A program made the position numbers and the translations under genes. A stretch of 26,003 bases of DNA. It comes from Methylococcaceae bacterium (lineage in GTDB: Bacteria > Pseudomonadota > Gammaproteobacteria > Methylococcales > Methylomonadaceae). The notes under the pieces were generated by a model that was not told the DNA's origin, made no database searches, and saw only the letters and a list, made by a program, of their open reading frames with translations. Within the stretch, counting starts at the first letter, position 1. Each line of letters begins with the position of its first letter. Of the stretch, positions 8,401 through 15,649 are shown one piece after another. The stretch lies in contig JAKIUK010000057.1 of assembly GCA_021647585.1 (NCBI GenBank), forward strand, positions 1-26,003. The letters are read 5' to 3'.

Positions 8401-9280
8401 ATCGCGAAGGTTTAATCTGACCTAGTGGTATCAGGTCAGCAACGATCAATTTTCGAGTTTCTTCAGCTTCATAGCGTAAATGTTGAATAGTAGATTTACT
8501 ATGATATTTAGTACGAATCAGATGTATTAATTGTTCGGAGTTGTTTAAAGCATACTGCCAACCTTTTAGTGTAGCTCGAAGAAAACGCTTGGTACGTTCT
8601 GGATGATTGTTTAATTCAGTTTGCGAAGTAAAGAGAAGATCACCATAAAAATCAAATCCATAGTTTTGCGGGTTGATAATGTTGATTTTAACGCCTTTTC
8701 TTTTGTAATAAAAAGGCTGATCTGTAATGTAGGATACAATGACATCTGTTTTATCAGTAATGAGATCATCATTATCAAATGATTGTGGAATCAAGGTAAA
8801 CTGCTGACTAGACAACTGAGCATCATTTAATAATGCCCTCAGGGGTATCTCATCGGCTCCCTCTGCACCAAACATCATAATCCGCTTACCAGCCATTTCA
8901 TAGGGTCCAATGATGCCTGATGATTGTTTACTAATAAAAATCAGTGGATTATGCTGAAATATTGCTGCTAATGCTTTGATAGGAACGCCATTGGCATAGT
9001 CTAATAACAGCCCTGAATTTTCAACACCATATTCAGCTTCACCCGAAACAATCTGTTCAACGACGGGTTTAGCAGGTGAACGTTCAATAATTTCAACGTC
9101 TAAACCCTCATCAGCGTAATAGCCCTGTTCCTTAGCTGCATAATACCCGGCAAATTGAAATGCATGGAACCACTTGAGTTGTAATCTGACAGGTTCTAGC
9201 TTAGTATCTGTTGCAACAGCAATAACAGAAAATGAAAGCAAACTATAACTTAATGCGAGAAGATAAATTAGCTTCATCAT
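5447..9280 (-). CDS. Sensor histidine kinase with NMT1/THI5-like and SBP_bac_3 periplasmic domains, PAS-GAF-PAS
   Basis: About 1277 residues from ATG 9280 (an in-frame TTG lies at 9286). Order: signal segment 1-24; NMT1/THI5-like binding domain about 30-310 (LQLKWFHAFQFAGYYAAKEQ is the signature); SBP_bac_3-like domain about 335-565 (HPIIRLGINKDYIPHEWIN); one membrane helix about 574-592 (VAITLVMFLLFASWVYRL); PAS/PAC about 612-730; GAF about 735-880; second PAS about 892-1005; a coiled linker; HisKA with HELRTP (His about 1052); HATPase_c with the N box NLLSNAIKFSE, the G1 motif DEGMGIP and the G2 motif GTGLGLA. There is no receiver or HPt domain, so it is a classical, not hybrid, kinase that must phosphorylate a separate regulator; none is adjacent. 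The two modules suggest sensing of small nitrogenous or amino-acid-like ligands, but the ligand is unknown. Confidence 0.92.
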   Translation of the reverse strand: MMKLIYLLALSYSLLSFSVIAVATDTKLEPVRLQLKWFHAFQFAGYYAAKEQGYYADEGLDVEIIERSPAKPVVEQIVSGEAEYGVENSGLLLDYANGVPIKALAAIFQHNPLIFISKQSSGIIGPYEMAGKRIMMFGAEGADEIPLRALLNDAQLSSQQFTLIPQSFDNDDLITDKTDVIVSYITDQPFYYKRKGVKINIINPQNYGFDFYGDLLFTSQTELNNHPERTKRFLRATLKGWQYALNNSEQLIHLIRTKYHSKSTIQHLRYEAEETRKLIVADLIPLGQIKPSRLLQISNIYHQLKLAKRLSIHELENFIYDYQIDLALTLEEQRWLDDHPIIRLGINKDYIPHEWINNKGEYVGYVADYMKLLENRLNIKFEIVKDKPWSDILLMAKHGSIDMLSALINTSERQQYLNFTSSYINYPAIIVSNAAQPYIGNLENLYNKRVVGEKGYFLNELLRQEHSEINIVTVESTEKGLQQVADGKAFAYVGDASHIHHVIYTLGLENLRFFGQTGYVSEYSIGVIKSHPLLVTIMNKALASITETEKRSITNYWLSFNTAQDISTKTVIKYVAITLVMFLLFASWVYRLKKEVKERHIAETDLRETEQRFEKSQQFASFGIWDWNILSNKLYWSEATAVLFGYKAGEVDVSYDTFMNVVHYDDQQLVKDAIQTSINENQAYEVEHRIVWADGTIRWLHEAGDVMRNENGDAISMLGVVRDITRRKQIDDVLQTLAESKSTEKDNIFRLIVKKLAISQDVDYGLVGRINKDNPEIIETLAFWGKGQFLENISYELAGTPCENVLIDEYRIYPDNVQQLFPNDHELTKMQARSYIGIALRDSEANIIGLLALIDTKPMKKQLGTDSLLNSLAVRATIELERKEAAASIQVATLVYQSSSEGMMMTDCNNNIIAINPAFTEITGYCEQEVLDKNPRLLSSGRHTAEFYQTMWNSIANTGHWQGEIYNQHKNGNESVQWMTINTIFDSEGEVYRRISLFSDISEQKKSEKLLKQHRDQLQQEIQKQTYDLVKAKNLAEQANHAKSEFLANMSHELRTPMHGILSFARLGIKKVDQGNIPQLAKYFNRINISGERLLVLLNDLLDLSKLEAGKMDVKKENHNLQILVKSCLVEQQAWLDEKQIKIVWENVWNNPVAFFDSNRIAQVITNLLSNAIKFSEVGESIYLIISFDQIDHQNVIKFTIRDEGMGIPVQELESVFDKFIQSSKTSTGAGGTGLGLAICKEIIDLHGGTITADNAPQGGAIFQFSLPQSNIELIVN

Positions 9281-9912
9281 AAACAATTCTCTAGTTACTA
9301 TTTAATTTTGAAACGATTGATTCGTTTCTATTTATTGAAATATAAACCTTACAAAGTTTAGCATAATAAATTACAAATATAATGAGGTGCAGAAATACGA
9401 TGTCGGATACTATGTAATCTGTTAGTTAGTTATCTACCTATCAGGCGGTAGACACAGAAAATATTTAATGTTTGCTAATTCAGATAAAAGGGTTATTTGG
9501 CCAGATGAATAAAAAGCTCCTATTCATTTATTTTTCTGAAAAAAAGGTATTTAATTACTTAATGAGGGGTAATTTTTAACAGTTAATAATATTCCCTTAA
9601 TGGATACTATTAATCGTCCCATAAGTTTTTGCATCTTAACCCCCCACATTCACCTTCTGTTATGCAGAAGATGAAAAGATGCAATGACTTATGGAACAAA
9701 TAATACAAGGATAGATTGTTTTTTTTTTTCGAGATATTAAAGTGATGTGTTTTATCTAGTAATTTCATATTCCCATAATTTGACATTGCAAATACGAGTG
9801 ACTAAATAGTTAAATTTGGTTTGAGTAGGGCTACTATCAACTGATCATATTTTGAAAGCTGGGAATTAATTTACAAGAGCAATAAACCCAAAAATCAAAT
9901 GGGAGATTCATT
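9281..9912. other. Gene-free interval upstream of the kinase gene with a nested palindrome
   Basis: No coding frame was found. The one strong structure is the nested hairpin at 9619-9694 (listed separately). A T-run at 9719-9729 follows about 25 nt after it, too far for a standard terminator. The leader of the kinase gene lies at 9281-9350 and is very AT-rich; no clear promoter could be picked. Confidence 0.4.
9619..9694. repeat. Nested hairpin, possible small RNA or palindromic repeat
   Basis: Outer arms CCATAAGTTTTTGCATCTT (9619-9637) and AAGATGCAATGACTTATGG (9676-9694) pair at 17 of 19 positions. Inside the loop a perfect 6-bp stem CTTCTG (9654-9659) / CAGAAG (9665-9670) forms a second hairpin. 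A C-run (9640-9645) remains single-stranded between the stems, which is unusual in such an AT-rich region. Confidence 0.6.
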
Positions 9913-10420
9913 GTGCTATTTATGGTTACAAACAGAAGAGTTATTGATGGACAATACGGCGATGAAGAAAAGCCAAATCGAAAGTTTGAATATCAGTATG
10001 GATATAACAAAAAACACGTGGCATCGATAAATTTGAAAAACCGGGAAAAAAGGTTTTGAGTTAGCACTACTCAGTGAGCTTACTAGAATCAAGGAAAAGG
10101 AAAATACCACACCAAAAGTTGGTATATACCTCCATGGTTTTAATTATGATTATCAGAAAAGTATTGATGAGATAGTAGATTTAGAAAAAAACCTGGAAGA
10201 ATTAAATGGATATGCTCCAGTTATAGTAGGTTTTTCTTGGCCTTCATCCGGTAAAACAGCGTATTACCTGTCTGATAGAGCAGAAGCCCGTGACTCTAAA
10301 GGGGTATTTACCTGGTTTCTTCTTGATATTAATACATTGGCTACAAAGAATGAACAAGATTGTTTTTCCACAACATTTTGCATAGCGCATTCAATGGGCA
10401 ACCATTTTAAACTAATCTAA
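9913..10420 (+). pseudogene. Broken DUF900-type alpha/beta hydrolase
   Basis: The GTG at 9913, preceded by GGGAGA, opens with VLFMVTNRRVIDGQYGD, the N-terminal pattern of DUF900 hydrolases (MLFVTNR...). The frame stops at a TGA after an A-run at 10047-10052 (AAAAAAGG). The next frame continues the same protein without interruption: FELALLSELTR, then VGIYLHGFNYDY, VIVGFSWPSSGK, YYLSDRAEARDSKG and CIAHSMGN, the last being the nucleophile-elbow region (Ser in HSMGN). Homology stops a few residues later at TAA 10418-10420, so about 100 C-terminal residues, including the catalytic His, are missing. One extra A relative to an intact ancestor explains the shift. A MITE-like element begins 34 bp after the stop and may have accompanied the loss of the 3' end. 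Confidence 0.8.
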
Positions 10421-10453
10421 AATAGCTTTAAGCCGGTTTTACTCTGGCTCTTA

Positions 10454-10611
10454 GGCAGCTGGCAATAAATAACCTACCCAGATTGCGCAAGATTTTTATT
10501 TGTATTCAAGGCGTGGGAACAGGCGCATGGCCAGCTATGTAACTGTTTCTATAACGCAGAAAATGAATAAAAAGACCATTAATATGGGTGGGTTATTTGT
10601 TGCTAGTTGCC
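10454..10611. mobile_element. 158-bp MITE-like element with 27-bp terminal inverted repeats
   Basis: The left terminus at 10454-10480 (starting GGCAGCTGGCAATAAATAAC) and the right terminus at 10585-10611 (ending TTGTTGCTAGTTGCC) are inverted copies agreeing at about 23 of 27 positions. The interior is non-coding. Direct flanking duplications are not obvious, so the target-site rule is unknown. It lies immediately downstream of the truncated hydrolase. Confidence 0.65.
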
Positions 10612-10725
10612 CTATCTTATTATTACAGCGTAGAATTTAGTTACGGGAATGAAATAACTTGGCTAAGATGTAGCGTGGTGTTTATGGCAGTTGATTAACT
10701 TGGTTAATCTACTAAGTGAGATTGG

Positions 10726-11259
10726 ATGATTATTTATTTCCACCTTCCTATGAAAAGATTATTTTTTGCCTTATGGCCTGATGATGAAACCCGGCAACTG
10801 GTTAATAAGTTTAATCAATCAATTAACTCAGAGGGTTTAAAAAAGGTTAATCCTGATAATTTACATGTGACCTTGATATTTTTGGGAAATATAAACGATG
10901 AACCAGAAGTAATACTTAGGGAGAGTGTAGAAAAAATCAGTGTACAACCCTTTGTTTTACATTTTGAGCGGCTGGATTTTTGGCAAAAACCACGGATTTT
11001 GTGTTTGTCAACTCGGAGTTATGATCCGCAGCTAAGCATGTTGGTCGATGCCATAAAGAAAAAGGTTGAACAATGTGGCATTAAAACTGAGGATAGGCCA
11101 TACCAGCCACATATTACTCTGGCTAGAAAAGCACGTAAATTGATAGATATAGATGTTCCGCCTATAGACTGGAAGGCAGAGAGTTTTTGTTTGGTCGAGT
11201 CGTGCAGCACATCAAACGGTGTGCAATATCAGGTTTTACAACGTTGGAATTTTGACTAG
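10726..11259 (+). CDS. thpR: RNA 2',3'-cyclic phosphodiesterase (2'-5' RNA ligase family)
   Basis: The 177-residue protein belongs to the 2H phosphoesterase superfamily. The two catalytic HxT(x) motifs are H47-VTL and H129-ITL, in the expected contexts NLHVTLIFLGN and PYQPHITLAR. The N-terminal block KRLFFALWPDD is the family signature. ThpR proteins hydrolyse 2',3'-cyclic phosphate RNA ends to 2'-phosphates and can ligate 2'-5' tRNA halves in vitro. Start: the ATG at 10726 follows GTGAGATTGG; the family usually begins at KRLFFALWP, which would be the ATG at 10750, so eight residues at the N-terminus are doubtful. It is a stand-alone gene after the MITE-like element, convergent with the minus-strand binding-protein gene. 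Confidence 0.9.
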   Translation: MIIYFHLPMKRLFFALWPDDETRQLVNKFNQSINSEGLKKVNPDNLHVTLIFLGNINDEPEVILRESVEKISVQPFVLHFERLDFWQKPRILCLSTRSYDPQLSMLVDAIKKKVEQCGIKTEDRPYQPHITLARKARKLIDIDVPPIDWKAESFCLVESCSTSNGVQYQVLQRWNFD

Positions 11260-11318
11260 ACCCGTTTATAAATTAACATTAATCATAGAAAAATCAGTTG
11301 ATTATTGAAAAATATTTT

Positions 11319-12056
11319 TCAATCATTATATTTTTTTAGAATATCATCATAAGTACCATCACTTTTCATTGCTTTTAATGCCTTGTTAAATTTAGCAATA
11401 ATCTCTTTTTGGTTTGGATTTGATTTGCTGACAGCAATATGTACCCCTCTCTTAATCAACACGTTTGGCAGAAATTCCAAATCTTTCATACTGCTTTTCA
11501 TGTATTTGTTAATTTCATAACGAATTTTACGTGTGTCTCCAAGAGTCATGTCAATTTTATCTTGTGTAAGAAACAGTAAATTTTGTATTAAATAATTTTG
11601 TTGTAATTTAATGAATTTTTTTGATCCCGTAAAATCTTCTCGATAAGCATAATTTTTAAGTGTTCCAATAATTAACCCGTCAAGGTCATTCAAGTTATTG
11701 AACTTGATATAGGCATCTGCTTTTCTTTTGATGAATTTAATTTCATGAAACAGATAGGCTGCACTAAAAACAAAATCTTTCTCTCGCTCATCCGTATACC
11801 ATATGGAACCAATAACATCATAGATACCAATAAGGCCACCTTCATAAGTTCGTGGCCATGTTTCAAAAATAATATTTGTTTTATAACCGGCCCGTTCAAA
11901 AGCAGTGTTAATAATTTTTATAGATAAGCCCTGCTCTGGTAGATCATTTCCTATATAAGGTGCTTCTTCTTTAACGACGATACTTAACGAGGAAACCAAT
12001 TGTGAAAAACAAAGTAGAAACACGAAAGAAAATTTATTTTTTGTTAGTATTTTCAT
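11319..12056 (-). CDS. Orphan periplasmic solute-binding protein (SBP_bac_3 type)
   Basis: The 245-residue protein begins with a signal peptide (MKILTKNKFSFVFLLCFSQLVSS). The mature part has the family-3 binding-protein pattern: SIVVKEEAPYIGNDLPEQGLS, IINTAFERAGYKTNIIFETWPR, a mid-protein hinge region (GLIIGTLKNYAYRED) and the C-terminal FNKALKAMKSDGTYDDILKKY. The EEAPYIG...FETWPRTYEGG layout is the one seen in many gammaproteobacterial transporter-substrate-binding-domain proteins with no transporter. No permease or ATPase gene is nearby, so it probably serves in sensing or feeds a remote ABC system. No strong Shine-Dalgarno is visible before ATG 12056. Confidence 0.85.
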   Translation of the reverse strand: MKILTKNKFSFVFLLCFSQLVSSLSIVVKEEAPYIGNDLPEQGLSIKIINTAFERAGYKTNIIFETWPRTYEGGLIGIYDVIGSIWYTDEREKDFVFSAAYLFHEIKFIKRKADAYIKFNNLNDLDGLIIGTLKNYAYREDFTGSKKFIKLQQNYLIQNLLFLTQDKIDMTLGDTRKIRYEINKYMKSSMKDLEFLPNVLIKRGVHIAVSKSNPNQKEIIAKFNKALKAMKSDGTYDDILKKYND

Positions 12057-12353
12057 ATCAGTAGATGAGGTTGCTGCTTATGTTTAATTTGATTACGCCA
12101 TTATGAGACTTTTAGTGTCTATAAGATAGATATACTCATCCAGTATAAAATTGTTAAGTTAATAGATACTTAGGTACAGGCGTTACAGTTCAATATTGTA
12201 GGTTTCAAAAATTGACTAGTAATAATCCTACAAAAACCAGGTGGTTTATTGTTTATGGCACTTTTATGACAGCAATATTTTGCCAACAACCAAACGCAAC
12301 GATAGCCTGCGTAGTGGTTACCTGAATCATTTTGATAACTGTGGTATTGAGGT

Positions 12354-12581
12354 TTGACTATTGGGGTGTCCGTGGTCAGACTTATACTGCAGAAAACAAG
12401 TGTAGCCCGACTAAATGAAATTGCTAAACGTGGGACTAAAGTCATATCCTTTAATTTAGAACGGACTGAACATGTGTTTGCAAAAAAGCAAGATGGCGGT
12501 TTACAGCAAGTGATAGTAAAAAATGAGTCCAATTCCGAACAAATAAAATTGATTCGAGAGCATTATTATATTAAAAAATGA
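12354..12581 (+). pseudogene. N-terminal fragment of an uncharacterised exported-protein family (often mislabelled aspartate carbamoyltransferase)
   Basis: The 75-codon frame contains LNEIAKRGTKVISFNLERT, EHVFAKKQDGGLQQVIVKN and SEQIKLIREHYYIK. This matches from memory the opening of a proteobacterial family of about 180-200 residues reading ...RGRxVMPFDLERTTHVFTKTADGGVQQVIVK...QIxLIRxHL. The stop comes right after that helix, and shifting one frame after the A-run at 12574-12579 gives LKNDYSSLNNP, which could be the decayed continuation. The normal signal peptide is also missing: the upstream residues (VSVVRLILQKTSVA) are poor and the start is TTG. I therefore read it as a degenerate gene, not a functional small protein. 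Confidence 0.5.
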
Positions 12582-12601
12582 TTATTCTTCCTTGAATAAT
12601 C
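12573..12601 (-). terminator. Intrinsic terminator of the porin gene
   Basis: On the minus strand, perfect 8-bp arms GATTATTC/GAATAATC (plus-strand 12580-12587 and 12594-12601) with a 6-nt loop are followed by ATTTTTTAAT. It sits 29 bp past the porin stop codon and overlaps the 3' end of the plus-strand fragment. Confidence 0.7.
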
Positions 12602-12629
12602 CTTTGTTTTTGAGCTGTATGGATAAACC

Positions 12630-13892
12630 TTAATAGCTAATTCCACCCTGAATCCAGAATTTTTGGGTGTCAACTGAAAAAGTGTTAGCGTCATAATAAG
12701 CATATTTAGCTAACAAAGAATAATGTTGGCCAAATTTTTTGGCCACTACAAAATCATATTCCTGGCCATAATCCACGCTGCCTGTATCATCATCAAAGTC
12801 ATGATAAATGCCCATGAGTTTGACACCTTTAATTTTTGTAGCTAGTGATACACTGGTATCGCGAACGCCATCTGCAGGAGTTGCTACTAAAAAGATATCA
12901 GCCCAGCCCTGAAAAGCATGTTTGGTTGCTAGTGGAGTATCAAATCCCTTACCATCCTGGCCACCTAATTGTTCCATAGCGGCTTTAAGTGTAACACCAT
13001 AAGCTGACACTCCTCCCATGACATTAATATAATCAACTTCATAGTTTAAAGGGTTATCAGCTAAATCTTTTTGTATAGCATATTCTGCCGTATAAAGTGC
13101 TTTAACTTCATCAGTCAGTTTATATCCACCATTAAATCTAAAACCATAGGTTTGAGTGGAATTTCCATTTTGTGAAGGCGCTTCCTGAAAATCAACCAAG
13201 TAGGTATAAGCAGATAATTTACCTAAACCATCAATATCATATCCAATATTAACAAATTGGCTGTCCATGTCATTTTCTTTAGAGAAAATATCTCGGGCAT
13301 TAATGATATAACCTGCTTGAACTGTAGTATTGGGTAGAGATTTATTGGTTACAGTAACCGCATCAAAAGTTTGTTCCATTTGACGCCATCCTACATTGCC
13401 GATGAACCGATCATTATCAATCTTGATGCGCTGACGACCTACTTTGACTTCAGTATCAGCAATACCGGTGTAGGTAAACCAGAATTGATTTAATTCATGT
13501 TGTTGCGGATCGGCAATGACATCATATTGAGTTTTTCCGTTCCTTGTGCTGTTATAGTTATTGGTAAAAACATCCTGGTTGCCTTCATATTCAGCATAAA
13601 CCTGTAAACCGGCAAATTTTGGTGTTAAGTAACCAATACGCCAACGGAGTGTATCTGCATTGGCTGTCTGTTTAGTTGTATCTACAGTATTAGCATTTTC
13701 ATATCGATAACGTAGATCTAATTTAATCTGGCCATATTTGGCATCGGCCTGACCAAATTTTAATGCGTTTTCTATTGATTCGGTGATTCCTGCTGAAGCG
13801 TTTTGGCTAGTTGACGACATGGCCAAAATGGCTATTGAAAAAGCAGAAAGGGTAAAGCCTTTATTTTTTATTAATGTTTTATATGAGGACAT
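12630..13892 (-). CDS. Outer-membrane beta-barrel porin, alginate-export-like
   Basis: The 420-residue protein has a signal peptide ending NASA (residue about 34), then a long run of alternating strands. The opening (YGQIKLDLRYRYENANTVD, then ANADTLRWRIGYLTPKFAGLQVYAEYEGNQDVF) and the later KVGRQRIKIDNDRFIGNVGWRQMEQTFDAV are characteristic of the Alginate_exp (PF13372) barrel family, many members of which are general or unknown-substrate porins. The last strand ends WIQGGISY, with an aromatic C-terminal residue as the assembly machinery prefers. A Shine-Dalgarno (AAGAGA) precedes the ATG. It is monocistronic with its own promoter and terminator. No alginate genes are nearby, so the substrate is unknown. 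Confidence 0.88.
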   Translation of the reverse strand: MSSYKTLIKNKGFTLSAFSIAILAMSSTSQNASAGITESIENALKFGQADAKYGQIKLDLRYRYENANTVDTTKQTANADTLRWRIGYLTPKFAGLQVYAEYEGNQDVFTNNYNSTRNGKTQYDVIADPQQHELNQFWFTYTGIADTEVKVGRQRIKIDNDRFIGNVGWRQMEQTFDAVTVTNKSLPNTTVQAGYIINARDIFSKENDMDSQFVNIGYDIDGLGKLSAYTYLVDFQEAPSQNGNSTQTYGFRFNGGYKLTDEVKALYTAEYAIQKDLADNPLNYEVDYINVMGGVSAYGVTLKAAMEQLGGQDGKGFDTPLATKHAFQGWADIFLVATPADGVRDTSVSLATKIKGVKLMGIYHDFDDDTGSVDYGQEYDFVVAKKFGQHYSLLAKYAYYDANTFSVDTQKFWIQGGISY

Positions 13893-13937
13893 TTTTGTCT
13901 CTTGATAAATAAACGAAAAAATATTTAATATGGCTTT

Positions 13938-13965
13938 AGTATAGATGGTATTCGTTAAAATGCAA
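13938..13965 (-). promoter_or_regulatory. Candidate sigma-70 promoter of the porin gene
   Basis: On the minus strand a -35 TTGCAT and a -10 TATACT are separated by 16 bp, with the -10 about 45 bp upstream of the porin ATG. This is a by-eye match only. A separate TTGACA-like hexamer lies further upstream at unsuitable spacing. Confidence 0.4.
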
Positions 13966-14380
13966 CATTATTTGTCAAAAAACCACACCGATAAGAATAT
14001 GATTTAAAACTATTTTTTACATTGTTTAAAAAACAAAATGCATACAATCCAATTTAACTAACAAAATAAAGGTTTTTAACAGTATTTGACGCAATTGAGA
14101 TGATTTTTGATTATTTTTGTACCAAGTTTTGGGCGCCTGTTTATTCAAGTTTACCGATAATGATGTGTAGTTGGTTAGTCATTATAAGCGGTACTTAGCC
14201 ACTAATAGTTTCAAAGGATAACGTAGCAGTACTCATATTTATTACTGGTTGTTTATGCGTAATACAGGGATCAGGAAAAAATAAAAATGCAAAAATTTTG
14301 CTACGATTAATATTATCCGATTGATTAAAATAAAGCATTTATTTCCATAATACCTATAATAAAAACTGAGTTATGTCAGA
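13966..14380. other. Divergent intergenic region between porin and receiver genes
   Basis: AT-rich, no coding frame and no strong palindrome seen. It must carry the promoter of the receiver gene at 14381, but no convincing hexamers stand out. Confidence 0.35.
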
Positions 14381-14839
14381 ATGCAACAAATAACGTTACC
14401 CACATATAAAAACAATGTGAAAATGCAGGCTCCTACCCAATTACGTAATAAGAGAATACTTATCGTGGATGATGCGGCGTCTATTAGAATGCTAATTCAA
14501 GCATTATTGCTAGATGCCGGTTATAAAAAGGTCAATCAGGCTGAAGATGGGAAGTATGCATTGCAGTATCTAAAAAAATGCCATACAGACCTAATCATTT
14601 GTGACTGGAACATGCCAGGGATGAGTGGTTTGGAATTATTCAACCAGATGGGTAAAGACCCTGAATTACACAACACAGGATTTATCATGCTGACTTCATC
14701 TGCAGGGGGTGAAAAAGTGAAAGAAGCTATTAACTGCGGGATTACTTCCTATATTTTAAAACCCTTTAAGTCAGATGTGTTATTGCAAAATGTGGCCAAA
14801 TGTTTAGCTGAAATACCTAATGGTAGGCAATCTTTATAA
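14381..14839 (+). CDS. Stand-alone CheY-like receiver protein
   Basis: The 152-residue single-domain response regulator carries all receiver signature residues: the acidic pair D30-D31 (ILIVDD), phospho-acceptor D75 in LIICDWNMPGMSG, T105 in MLTSS and K127 in YILKPF. Residues 1-24 form a short N-terminal extension; an in-frame ATG at 14423 would remove 14 of these residues. Neither start has a good Shine-Dalgarno. With no output domain it acts by protein contact, as in CheY-type motor control or as a phosphorelay intermediate. No chemotaxis gene is nearby. The only histidine kinase in the window (5447-9280) lacks a receiver, so a partnership is possible but not shown. Confidence 0.88.
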   Translation: MQQITLPTYKNNVKMQAPTQLRNKRILIVDDAASIRMLIQALLLDAGYKKVNQAEDGKYALQYLKKCHTDLIICDWNMPGMSGLELFNQMGKDPELHNTGFIMLTSSAGGEKVKEAINCGITSYILKPFKSDVLLQNVAKCLAEIPNGRQSL

Positions 14840-14955
14840 TATCAACAGCCGGTACAATGGCGGTCAGTTTTCTGCATATTTTAATTTAAATGTATTAGCA
14901 GAAAAATAATGCGTTGGTGTTGAAACCGAGGTTCAAGAAGTCAGACAGCGTGAAT

Positions 14956-14992
14956 ATAGCATCCATTTTATGCTATCAGGTTTTTCTGATAG
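14956..14992. repeat. Two overlapping, mutually exclusive hairpins
   Basis: ATAGCAT (14956-14962) pairs with ATGCTAT (14970-14976), while CTATCAG (14973-14979) pairs with CTGATAG (14986-14992). The two stems share CTAT at 14973-14976, so only one can form fully. They lie between the convergent receiver and thioredoxin genes; there is no U-tract, so terminator function is uncertain. Confidence 0.45.
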
Positions 14993-15022
14993 GGTAGTAG
15001 ACGAGAATATATCACCGCAGAA

Positions 15023-15553
15023 TTAAATACCAGACTTGGTAGTCGTTATTGACTGTTCTGTTAACCACTCGACCAGTTCAGCTTCTTTGACGATACCCAT
15101 ATGTTTGAGCATGGTATTTTGTTTATTAAAAAAATAGGTCAGAGGTAGTTCTCCACGCCAGCGCGGATTGATATCGAAATATAAGCGTTCTGCAAAATTA
15201 TCAGCAAATACCCAGGTTTCAGTATTCTCAAGATTTTTCGAAGATAAAATGTGTTGCACTGTTTCATCTGCGAGAAAAGGGTCTGTGCAAATGGTAATCA
15301 GTTTTATTTGTGGATATTGTGGAATTAAACGACCAAATGCAGCCAGTTCTTTCATGCAAAAGGCACAAGTTTCTGACCAGAAAACAATGATATAAGGGGT
15401 GTCTTTATGTTGCTGTTGAATTTGGGCGAAGGAGCCTTTAACGAATGCGTTAAATCTAGTTTCAGTGGCTATGCTGACGCTACTGTTTAGACACAAGAGA
15501 GTGGCTATCGTAATTATCAGTTTGTTGTAGTGAAGAGGGAAAATATTGCTCAT
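15023..15553 (-). CDS. Exported TlpA/ResA-like thioredoxin-fold protein
   Basis: The 176-residue protein has an N-terminal signal or anchor (KLIITIATLLCLNSSVSIA), then a thioredoxin fold with IIVFWSETCAFCMKEL, so the redox pair is C63-x-x-C66, and a cis-proline-type segment GELPLTYFFN. The CAFC active site and the extracytoplasmic location fit TlpA/ResA/CcmG-like reductants that keep periplasmic thiols reduced. It lies 96 bp downstream of amrS on the same strand and could be transcribed with it. The start ATG has no clear Shine-Dalgarno. No cytochrome c maturation or DsbD gene is next to it, so the client is unknown. Confidence 0.82.
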   Translation of the reverse strand: MSNIFPLHYNKLIITIATLLCLNSSVSIATETRFNAFVKGSFAQIQQQHKDTPYIIVFWSETCAFCMKELAAFGRLIPQYPQIKLITICTDPFLADETVQHILSSKNLENTETWVFADNFAERLYFDINPRWRGELPLTYFFNKQNTMLKHMGIVKEAELVEWLTEQSITTTKSGI

Positions 15554-15649
15554 AGAAATTTTAGATGAATTTTCTGGGTTGTTGTCAGCGAATTATAAAG
15601 CATACATTCTATATTCGGTAAGTAAATAGGAGTCATCGTTTGGGATAAT

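Noticed and set aside
10040..10060. Programmed ribosomal frameshift at the A-run of the hydrolase gene
   Set aside because: The required shift is +1, the A-run is out of register for a -1 slippery heptamer, no stimulatory structure was seen, and the product would still be truncated.
14860..14915. Terminator of the receiver gene from TTTTCTGC/GCAGAAAA arms
   Set aside because: The arms are separated by more than 20 nt of AT-rich loop and no U-run follows, so terminator function is not supported.
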